A stretch of 29,268 bases of DNA from JBCFBK01 sp038562555. Lineage in GTDB: Bacteria > Bacteroidota > Bacteroidia > Bacteroidales > Prolixibacteraceae. Each line of letters opens with the position of its first letter. The stretch's first letter is position 1. The notes under the pieces are model-generated. The model was given only the letters and a program-made list of their open reading frames with translations. It did not search any database and had not been told where the DNA came from. This document shows, one piece after another, positions 1-7,289 of this stretch. The stretch covers positions 1 through 29,268 of the forward strand of contig JBCFBK010000065.1 of NCBI GenBank assembly GCA_038562555.1, in the 5' to 3' direction. The position numbers and the translations under genes are program-made.

Positions 1-1953
1 GCGCGAAAGATGTAATTCAAGGCTGTCGTTTGCAGTCACTTCCGTTTCATAAATATTGACCGGATACGGATTATTCTTATAATCGGCATCATTGCCATCT
101 GCGAACACTTTTGCGGTGTATGTCGCATTGCTATCCAGAAAATCAAGTCTGACGGTCAGGTTCCTTGCTTCTTCATTGGTGATACTCCCCAGGTACCAGT
201 TTTCACTGTCGCAGTCCTTTCGGGCAACAGTGAGGTATTTTCCGATTTTTGCATGGGGTATCAATGTTTTTTCCCAGTTTACAGGGCATTTTTCGATGAA
301 CTCAAAAGGCTCCGGGTTGGCCTCGTAATTTTCGATCATATCGGCGGCCATTTGCAGCGGACTGTAGACGACGACAAAAAGGGCCAACTGTTTGGCCAGG
401 GTGGTATGCACCCTCGTGCCGGGTAAAGCCGTGTTTTCGAAATTGAAGATCACAGGAGTAAAGTCGGTTGGACCGGCCAGTCCGCGGGTAAAGGGGAAGG
501 TGGTCGTATGATCGGGCGGGTTGCCGCCATCGGCCGACCAGGCATTCCATTCCTGCCCGCGTACTCCTTCCTGCGTCATTAGGTTCGGAAAAGTACGCTG
601 AAGGCCGGTAGGCATAGCCGGCTCATGATTATCGATCATGATCCTGTGTTTTGCCGCCGTTTCAATTACTTTACGGTAGTGTCTGACGCCATACTGGCTG
701 CCGTGCATTTCCCTGTTGTCGAGTTTCCCCCCAACATAACCCGTTTTCACCATATTCACACCGTAGTTTTGGTACCAGGCAAAAGCATCTTCCATTTGTC
801 TCTCGTAGTTTTGCGTATTCGCGCCGGTTTCGTGATGACCGATTAATTTTATGTTCTTGGCCGCGGCATAGTCGATAATTTTTGCAATGTCGAAATCGGG
901 ATAGGGAGTGGTAAGTTCGAACGATTTCCAGTCTTCCCAGCCCTTGTTCCAGCCTTCGACCAACACCCCCCGGAACCCATGTTTTGCGGCAAAATCGATG
1001 TACCGGATGGTATTCTCCGTGGTCGCTCCGTGGTTTGCTCCCGGCTCCCATGTATATTTTTTCATGTGCATGCCCCACCAGATGCCAATATATTTTCCCG
1101 GTATAATCCACGAGGTATCCGAAATCCTGCTGGTTTCGCTGAGGTTGAGCATTAAGCGTGAAAGCATCAGGTCTCCGGCACTTTCGGCAACGATCACCGT
1201 CCGCCAGGGCGTAGTTCCGCCCGTTTTCATAAAAACTTTCTCACCCGATGACCAGGGCGTGAGCCAGGTTCTTAATACCGTTGAGTCGCCGTCGGCATAT
1301 AAGTTCAACGAAGCGTAATCACTTAGATTGGCTTCATGGATGGTCAGGAATAAGCTGTCGCCGGTTTGTAAGGTCAGGGGTGTGCACACGGTATCCAGTC
1401 CAAAAACGCTCGATTTTTTGTACAATCCTTCATAGAATGCGGTCTTCCAGGGTAGCGACCAGGTCGTATAATTCCCGGCCAGGTTGAACTGGGTCAACTC
1501 GTCCATGATCACAATACTGCCCATGCTTTCCTGCTCCGGGAATTCGTAACGGAAACCGAATCCGTCGTTAAACACCCTGAACACGACCTGAAACTTGCGC
1601 GATTGCCTTGTTTTTTCCTGAATGGTGAGCCTCATTTCACGATAGTGATTTAAAACAACATGTTCTTCGCCCCACACCTGCTCCCAGGTTTCTTTTAAAG
1701 AGTCGGTCGCGACTTCTGTAATCCTGAGATTTTTGCTGAAATCGCCCTCTTTGAGCTCGAACCCAAGGAACGATTTATTGAAGATTGGCTTGCCTGATCT
1801 GCTTGCGGTATAATAAATCCGTCCGTTTTCAGAACCGGCCTGAACTTTTATTTTTCCGTCGGGCGAAGAAACAATGGTTTCCGGTTTGTGCACGCAGCCA
1901 GACAGCGCAATAAGACAGCAAAAAAGCAGTTGATAAAAATATCGTTTCATCAT
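1..1953 (-). CDS. GH97 alpha-glucosidase lipoprotein (SusB-like), 3' end outside window
   Basis: Glycoside hydrolase family 97, the SusB role: releases glucose from maltooligosaccharides that SusCD has imported. Translation from two adjacent ATGs (1953 and 1950) gives MMKRYFYQLL, a hydrophobic run and a LSGC lipobox, so the protein is probably membrane-anchored. It stays open for 651 codons to base 1, which would be the C-terminal beta-sandwich. Family landmarks seen: the N-terminal sandwich with DGFGFRYEFPEQ, the barrel stretch GVLVEGWNKGWEDW, DNHEPAMPTG and TQEGVRGQEWNAW. The glutamate in DNHEPA, where retaining GH97 enzymes carry a different residue, favours the inverting alpha-glucosidase group (inference from family knowledge). 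It is the last visible gene of the sus-like operon, 27 bp after the GH13 gene. Confidence 0.93.
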   Translation of the reverse strand, partial: MMKRYFYQLLFCCLIALSGCVHKPETIVSSPDGKIKVQAGSENGRIYYTASRSGKPIFNKSFLGFELKEGDFSKNLRITEVATDSLKETWEQVWGEEHVVLNHYREMRLTIQEKTRQSRKFQVVFRVFNDGFGFRYEFPEQESMGSIVIMDELTQFNLAGNYTTWSLPWKTAFYEGLYKKSSVFGLDTVCTPLTLQTGDSLFLTIHEANLSDYASLNLYADGDSTVLRTWLTPWSSGEKVFMKTGGTTPWRTVIVAESAGDLMLSRLMLNLSETSRISDTSWIIPGKYIGIWWGMHMKKYTWEPGANHGATTENTIRYIDFAAKHGFRGVLVEGWNKGWEDWKSFELTTPYPDFDIAKIIDYAAAKNIKLIGHHETGANTQNYERQMEDAFAWYQNYGVNMVKTGYVGGKLDNREMHGSQYGVRHYRKVIETAAKHRIMIDNHEPAMPTGLQRTFPNLMTQEGVRGQEWNAWSADGGNPPDHTTTFPFTRGLAGPTDFTPVIFNFENTALPGTRVHTTLAKQLALFVVVYSPLQMAADMIENYEANPEPFEFIEKCPVNWEKTLIPHAKIGKYLTVARKDCDSENWYLGSITNEEARNLTVRLDFLDSNATYTAKVFADGNDADYKNNPYPVNIYETEVTANDSLELHLSR

Positions 1954-1980
1954 GAAATAATTTCCGTTTCTTCGGATGAT

Positions 1981-3354
1981 TTATTCTTTTTTGAGGAGGT
2001 AAAACTGATAAGGCGACAGGTTCATCGTCCCTGCCATGGAGACAGAAGTTCCGTTCATCAGATTTTTTCGCGTACCTGAAGCGAGCGTCTGCGGTAATGA
2101 AAACGAGCTTTCCGAATTGCGGGTATTGACGATGACCAGGGTATTGTCATTGTCGATCGACCGGGTGAAACAAACGACTTTTTCATCCGCAAATGTCTCG
2201 AGAACGCCTGTTTTCAGGGCTTCAGATGCGTGATACACTTCCATTATTTTCTGATACGCCTGGAAGATATCCGGATTGGAGTCCCAGTTGACCGCTACGT
2301 GACTAAAGAAGTTGACAGCGGTCTGATAGCCTGTTTCCTGTGAACTGTAGATGAGTGGTACACCACCTAATGTTGTCGATATGACGTAAGCCGAGAGCGC
2401 TCCCTGCTGCCCTTTAAAGAGCTGCACCGGACTGTTTTCGGATGCCCGGTCGTGGTTGGTTGTAAAGCGCAGCTTCTGTTTCGCCTGCGGGATCAGGGTA
2501 AATTCGGTCCGGTGCGTTTCGTACAGGTCGGCTATGCTTTTACTGCCCTGGTAAAGTCCTTCCAGGACATCACAGAAATTCCAACTGTAATCCAGATCAA
2601 AACCTGCCTGGAGGTTTTTCGGGTCTGTTCCTTCGGCCAGCATCAATACGTTACGCCCGGCCTGCAGATTTTTTAATTCGTAAGTTGCATCCCGCCAAAA
2701 GTCGGTCGGGATCCAATCGGCGGCATCGCAGCGGAAGCCATCTACATTCGCTTCACGGATCCAGTATTTCATGGCCGAGATCATTTCAGCGCGCATGTCG
2801 CGGTTATTGTAATTCAGATCAGCTACATCGGTCCAGTTTGTGCCGGCGGGAGGTACCACGTTCCCGTTGGCATCCTGTGTATACCAGTCTTTGTTGATCT
2901 TCAGCCAGTCGTTATCCCACGAAGTATGGTTGGCAACCCAATCGAGTATGACGGCAATTTCTTTTTTATGCGCTTCTGCAACCAGCTCCCTTAAATCGTC
3001 CAGTGTGCCGTACTCCGGTTCCGTTTCCAGGTAATCCTGTATACAGTAGGGTGAGCCGATCGCTTGTTCTTCTCCCTGTTTATTTACGGGCATCAGCCAA
3101 AGCACGTTTACACCCAGCGATTTTATTTTATCCAAACGGGCCGTGATGGCTTTAAACGAATTGTTAGCCGCAAAAACCCGCTCGTTTGCTTCGTAGATCA
3201 CCATATCGTTCAGATCGGGCATTTTATCAAAGGCTTCACCATAGAATTCTTCAGGGTCCTGTTCGGTATCCGGCTCGGGCTGATCATCGTCGTTGCAGGC
3301 TGCAAACAAGGACATGATCAGTAAAAGCCAGGAGAAAAACAATATCTTCTTCAT
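1981..3354 (-). CDS. GH13 alpha-amylase lipoprotein (SusG-like)
   Basis: Endo-acting alpha-amylase, likely the outer-membrane starch-cutting enzyme of this locus. The start is the ATG at 3354 (MKKILFFSW), because it begins a clean lipoprotein signal with Cys20 followed by NDDD; the in-frame ATG 36 bp upstream lies inside a hairpin and would spoil the signal. GH13 conserved regions are all present in 457 residues: DWVANH (138-143), GFRCDAAD with nucleophile Asp210, LMLAEG with acid/base Glu241, and TTNHD (298-302). The protein is much shorter than B. thetaiotaomicron SusG (about 690 aa) and has no room for the CBM58 insertion; binding may instead come from the neighbouring lipoproteins. It is 61 bp after the CBM26-like lipoprotein gene in the same operon. 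Confidence 0.93.
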   Translation of the reverse strand: MKKILFFSWLLLIMSLFAACNDDDQPEPDTEQDPEEFYGEAFDKMPDLNDMVIYEANERVFAANNSFKAITARLDKIKSLGVNVLWLMPVNKQGEEQAIGSPYCIQDYLETEPEYGTLDDLRELVAEAHKKEIAVILDWVANHTSWDNDWLKINKDWYTQDANGNVVPPAGTNWTDVADLNYNNRDMRAEMISAMKYWIREANVDGFRCDAADWIPTDFWRDATYELKNLQAGRNVLMLAEGTDPKNLQAGFDLDYSWNFCDVLEGLYQGSKSIADLYETHRTEFTLIPQAKQKLRFTTNHDRASENSPVQLFKGQQGALSAYVISTTLGGVPLIYSSQETGYQTAVNFFSHVAVNWDSNPDIFQAYQKIMEVYHASEALKTGVLETFADEKVVCFTRSIDNDNTLVIVNTRNSESSFSLPQTLASGTRKNLMNGTSVSMAGTMNLSPYQFYLLKKE

Positions 3355-3374
3355 ATGTTTATCATTTAACCTGA

Positions 3375-3398
3375 CACACGGCAAATGCATGCCGTGTG
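3375..3398 (-). promoter_or_regulatory. Strong intercistronic hairpin
   Basis: A perfect 9-bp inverted repeat, CACACGGCA (3375-3383) and TGCCGTGTG (3390-3398), with a 6-nt loop lies in the 61-bp gap between the CBM26-like lipoprotein and GH13 genes. No U-run follows in the mRNA sense, so it is probably not a full terminator. An mRNA-stabilising or processing element that uncouples expression of the upstream binding proteins from the downstream enzymes is an inference. Confidence 0.6.
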
Positions 3399-3415
3399 CC
3401 GGGGAATTTTATTCA

Positions 3416-4501
3416 TTAGTTGCAATCAACTACCGTAAAGGAGTTGGAAGTAATTTCAAAACAAACATCTTCGGAAATGGCCATCGCAACGTCAAACTGA
3501 CCTCCGTCACCTCCCGTTCCGTTGTTGAAGATGACATTTCCCACCGCTTGTCCTGCCGGTACGCTCACGCTGCACCAGCCCTGGGCATCGGGAGTAACCA
3601 CCTGTCCCGGCCAGCCGCCGAAGGTTTCAGTCGCCGGACTTCCTCCCCAGGCATAAATGCCGAACGAAGTCCATGTGGTTCCCGTATACTTCCACCGTAT
3701 GGTAAGGGGTAGTGAAGGGCAGTCAACGGCCGTAAATGTGCTGTTGCTGGTGTCGAATTCGTAGCAGGCGCTTTCGGTCGGATCGCTCATGAAGTCAAAC
3801 TGCTTTCCGCCTCCGTTGTTGTTCATGATCAGGTTGACCGGACGATTCACGGGAACAGTAAAGGAATACCATCCTTCCGCATTGGGCGTTAAAACCTGGC
3901 CCGGCCAGCCGCCATAGACTTCCGATTCACCCCACGCATACACGGCAAATGCTGACCAGTCGCCAACAGTCTGTCTGAACCGGATTGTCACTTCTGTGGG
4001 TTCCCAGGTGGCAATTTTTGACACCACGACCGGAATCGTATTTGAAATCAGTGTATCAGGACTTCCGTCGTAAGTTGCCGTTATCCGGAGTTCCACGTTT
4101 TGTGCTTCTTCGAAATCCCCGCCGGCCAGGCTTTCCACGATTTGATAGAGTTTCGCTGCGTATATATCAAGAAAAAGCTCCTCCGTAGAATCGACCGCAA
4201 GCTTTGTTTCAAAGTTTTGACTTAAAATGCCGGCTTCGAGGGTATAAGTCAGGTTTTCGACATTCACCGGTAACCCGTTTTCGTACGAAATGCGGGGACG
4301 TGACCACGACAGTCGAAAGAGGAATTGACCATCGTCGCCACCTTCGGGGGCTTCCAGTATAAATTCATTTTCGAACAGAGCGTTCAATACCGGATTTGTC
4401 GATACGGTATCACCCTCCGGAACGCGCTCATAGGTGTCTTCGCAGGCAAACAAAATGGCTGCGATAAAAAATAGCCCAAACAGATAGTTGATATTTCTCA
4501 T
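3416..4501 (-). CDS. SusE/F-type lipoprotein with tandem CBM26-like starch-binding modules
   Basis: Surface starch-binding lipoprotein, occupying the SusF position. The signal peptide ends in a LFAC lipobox (Cys20). Residues about 25-165 resemble the SusE N-terminal Ig-like domain, with LFRLSW and a Leu/Ile-rich strand pattern. Two copies of one module follow, about 171-261 and 266-361. Each has an aromatic W-S/T-x-F start, YAWG, GGWPGQ, a TP-A-GW strand and an acidic F-D segment, which is the layout of family 26-like starch-binding modules. Tryptophans of YAWG and GGWPG are the likely sugar platform. The module duplication is clear in the sequence; glycan specificity is inferred from GH13 and GH97 next door. 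Gap to the upstream susE-like gene is 21 bp. Confidence 0.88.
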   Translation of the reverse strand: MRNINYLFGLFFIAAILFACEDTYERVPEGDTVSTNPVLNALFENEFILEAPEGGDDGQFLFRLSWSRPRISYENGLPVNVENLTYTLEAGILSQNFETKLAVDSTEELFLDIYAAKLYQIVESLAGGDFEEAQNVELRITATYDGSPDTLISNTIPVVVSKIATWEPTEVTIRFRQTVGDWSAFAVYAWGESEVYGGWPGQVLTPNAEGWYSFTVPVNRPVNLIMNNNGGGKQFDFMSDPTESACYEFDTSNSTFTAVDCPSLPLTIRWKYTGTTWTSFGIYAWGGSPATETFGGWPGQVVTPDAQGWCSVSVPAGQAVGNVIFNNGTGGDGGQFDVAMAISEDVCFEITSNSFTVVDCN

Positions 4502-4522
4502 GATTATTTCCCTTTATAAGTG

Positions 4523-5677
4523 TTACTCCCGGATCATTACGACATAATGTCCTGTCAGGTCATTGAAACGAATGTGATAGTTCCCTATACCTTGTTTGGC
4601 CAGATCAATGTTGTTGTCGTGCGAGGTGGGACTGAAATCAGCGATACCGTAAGGTGCGTCTGTGGGGACTTTCGGACACCAGCGGTTGTCCCAGTTGTGA
4701 TTGGCACGGAATTTAACCCCGTATTCGATGGTAGCCAGGCTGATATTCAGACTCCACTGATGCGGATCGTAAGTTGAGACCAACATGTCGGGTTCGTTTG
4801 CAGCTCCCCATTCCGAGAAAGCGCCGACAAAATTCAATACGGGCCATACCGGGGCGGTTGTCGCATCGTACGACACGATATTCCAGGTCATGGCACCGAT
4901 ATCAACGGTAAGCGTGTAATAACCGTCGTTTTGAACATAGAAGGCTCCAAGATCACCTACTTCCAATACACCGTTTGCCCCGGCGCAATACATCTTTTCG
5001 AATGAGCCGAGTTCGCTTTCGGGACATAGTTTGAAATACGTGTTGCCTTTTATAAAGCCCGTGTAGGTGTACACGTAATCTTCAGAAGCGCTGCTGTTTC
5101 GGTACATCATAAATTCCTTGCCATTGTTGTTCCAGTTCTGCATATCGCCGATGATGTAGATCGGTTCGATATCTTTGGGCGGATTATAGGTGGTGATGGT
5201 TACTGGAAGTGTGTTGGCCGAATTGACGACATGACTGGTATTGCCTTCGCCGTAGGTGACCACAAGCCTCATTTCATAATTTACGGCAGTTGCGGGCTGA
5301 ACGGCAAATTCCTTGAGCAAAAAAGCATTCAGATCGGCCACAAAAATATCCGTATGAAGTTGCATGGTCGATGCAAGGGTTTTGGCGCCGGCAAATTCAT
5401 TGCCTTCCTGGTCGAGCTGTAACTGATAGCTGACGGGACCCGCCGGCATGGGCTGGTCGGAGCCGTCCAGGTAGAATTGTGTTTCTGTCCACGTTACGGT
5501 AAACAGCAACGGATTCGTTCCCTTTTCAACCGATTGAAGAACAATGGTATTGGTGGGCAAATAGTCTAACTTGCTTGCCTCGATGTTGGTTAGTACCGGG
5601 TCGTTCTCCTCGTCGTTACAACCAACGAAGACTAATGGTAATAACAAAGAAATCAGATATATGAGTTGTTTCTTCAT
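4523..5677 (-). CDS. SusE-like outer-membrane glycan-binding lipoprotein
   Basis: Starch-binding surface lipoprotein of the SusE/SusF type, 384 aa. The signal ends in FVGC (Cys20), followed by the acidic NDEEND typical of surface-exported Bacteroidota lipoproteins. Residues about 30-165 match the SusE N-terminal domain (LLFTVTWTETQF, then a strand-rich segment ending TTYNPPKD). Two C-terminal modules follow, about 172-270 (YIIGDMQNWNNNG, FKLCPE) and 280-384 (NFVGAFSEWG, VKFRANHNWDNRW, ending in a HYVVMIRE strand), as in SusE/SusF where such modules bind starch helices. It is 11 bp after susD. The role is inferred from family and position. Confidence 0.9.
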   Translation of the reverse strand: MKKQLIYLISLLLPLVFVGCNDEENDPVLTNIEASKLDYLPTNTIVLQSVEKGTNPLLFTVTWTETQFYLDGSDQPMPAGPVSYQLQLDQEGNEFAGAKTLASTMQLHTDIFVADLNAFLLKEFAVQPATAVNYEMRLVVTYGEGNTSHVVNSANTLPVTITTYNPPKDIEPIYIIGDMQNWNNNGKEFMMYRNSSASEDYVYTYTGFIKGNTYFKLCPESELGSFEKMYCAGANGVLEVGDLGAFYVQNDGYYTLTVDIGAMTWNIVSYDATTAPVWPVLNFVGAFSEWGAANEPDMLVSTYDPHQWSLNISLATIEYGVKFRANHNWDNRWCPKVPTDAPYGIADFSPTSHDNNIDLAKQGIGNYHIRFNDLTGHYVVMIRE

Positions 5678-5688
5678 ATGTTTACGTT

Positions 5689-7278
5689 TTAGTAACCGGG
5701 GTTTTGTATGATATTTTCGTTTGCAACCAGTTCGGCAGCAGGAATCGGGAAAATCCGGTAGATCTCATTGATCCCTGCCGTACCGCTATAGACCCCGTTT
5801 TTCCAGGGCCATGCATAATTCTCAGTAAAACGGCCAAAGCGGATCAGGTCGGTACGGCGATGTCCTTCCCAGTAGAGCTCCCTGGCTCTTTCCTGCAGGA
5901 TGAAATCGAGTGTCAGTTCGCTGTCGGGGATGGCAGAAGCTTGTGCCCGGCTGCGGATTTCGTTCACGTAACCTAAAGCCGTTTCGCGGTTTCCACCGCT
6001 GCCGCCCCGAAGAACCGCTTCAGCATACATTAAATAAGCGTCGGCCAGCCGGTACATCGGGAAATCGGTGTCGGGAAATTGATTGTCCGAGCCAAATTCA
6101 CGCTGTTCGACCGGAACATTCAGCGGGTCGCTTCGTTTGATGTTGGTGAATTTAATGACGGAATAGCCGTAATTGAAGTCGTTCAGTACCCGGGTTTCAC
6201 GCGTTCTTTTATCGGTCCAGAACATGGCACGGGCGTCGCTGTCTTCAAACAAACCGCTCAGTGTTTCTTTCGCGCGCAGTCCCGACCACGACTGGCCCAA
6301 ACCGAAATTACTGCCCGGTTCCATATCCGATCCCCAGGCGGCGGCCATTAAATAGGTGGTACCGCCATAGCTGGTCGCCTTTTTGCCGTCGAAAACGATT
6401 GGGAAGATGATTTCGGGCGACAAATGATTGTCGGCTCCAAAAACATAGCTGTATTTGGTATCCAGTGCATAACCCTCGCTTATGATCTTCTTCAGACAGG
6501 TCACACTTTCGGTGCATTTATTTTCGCCGATATATACTTCGGCGTTCAGGTACATTTTGGCCAGAACCATCCAGATGGCAGCGTTGGTTATTTTACCGTA
6601 ATTCGCGGAGCTTTTCTGCGGGAGGTTGTTTTCGCAGGCTTTCAGTTCACTTTCAATCCAGGGAAACAGGAAGTCACGTCCTTTTTGTTCGGGCATAAAA
6701 GCTCCGACGCCATCTTCCTGCTTCAGAAAGGGAACGTTGGCGTACAAATCCATCAGCAGGTAATATTTGATGGCCCTGATGGCTCTCACTTCAGCCCGGT
6801 ATTCCTGAATTTTGGTTTTGAGCGCTTCGTCTGCGTTACGGGCGTTCAAAACATTTTCTTCGGTTTCGCGGAGAAACTCGTTGCAGAAAGCGATGGTTAC
6901 CAGGATCCGGTTGTAGGTGAGTTCGCAAAAGCGGTTGCTTGAAGTCCACTGACAAAAAGTGAGGCCGTTTAGTCCGTCGTCCGACCAGGCGCAAGCAGCC
7001 TCGTCGGTGGTCAGTTCCTGCAAATTCCAGTACGACCGGATGAACGTGGCTTCACCCTGGTCACCGCTCACAATGTCATCGTAGCCATTGGGCCCCTGAT
7101 TTCCCGAAAGCGCAAAACTGGCGTAGACCTTAGCCACGAATTTGTTGTAAGTTGCCGGATCGCTCCATGCCTCATCCGAAGTCGTTTCCTTTCCTCCGGG
7201 CGGAACCGTGTCCAGGTCGTCGATACATGAAGAAAGACCGACGGCTAGTACTAATATAAAAAGTATCGTTCGTTTCAT
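5689..7278 (-). CDS. susD: SusD/RagB-family starch-binding lipoprotein
   Basis: Surface lid of the SusCD importer; binds oligosaccharide and delivers it to SusC. Lipobox GLSSC places the acylated Cys at 18, followed by IDDLDTVPPG. At 529 aa it has normal SusD length. Typical marks are the N-terminal segment with SDEAWSDPATYNKFVAKVYA, the TPR-type helices with RAEVRAIRAIKYYLLMDLY, and the C-terminal YRLADAYLMYAEAVLRGG, ERARELYWEGHRRTDLIRFG and IFPIPAAELVANENIIQNPGY ending. It sits 11 bp after susC, the obligate pairing. Substrate (starch or a related alpha-glucan) is inferred from the enzymes in the operon. Confidence 0.97.
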   Translation of the reverse strand: MKRTILFILVLAVGLSSCIDDLDTVPPGGKETTSDEAWSDPATYNKFVAKVYASFALSGNQGPNGYDDIVSGDQGEATFIRSYWNLQELTTDEAACAWSDDGLNGLTFCQWTSSNRFCELTYNRILVTIAFCNEFLRETEENVLNARNADEALKTKIQEYRAEVRAIRAIKYYLLMDLYANVPFLKQEDGVGAFMPEQKGRDFLFPWIESELKACENNLPQKSSANYGKITNAAIWMVLAKMYLNAEVYIGENKCTESVTCLKKIISEGYALDTKYSYVFGADNHLSPEIIFPIVFDGKKATSYGGTTYLMAAAWGSDMEPGSNFGLGQSWSGLRAKETLSGLFEDSDARAMFWTDKRTRETRVLNDFNYGYSVIKFTNIKRSDPLNVPVEQREFGSDNQFPDTDFPMYRLADAYLMYAEAVLRGGSGGNRETALGYVNEIRSRAQASAIPDSELTLDFILQERARELYWEGHRRTDLIRFGRFTENYAWPWKNGVYSGTAGINEIYRIFPIPAAELVANENIIQNPGY

Positions 7279-7289
7279 TTTCGATTCAT

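Noticed and set aside
3355..3390. Longer start (ATG at 3390) for the GH13 gene.
   Set aside because: It begins inside a strong hairpin and adds 12 polar residues before an otherwise perfect lipoprotein signal.
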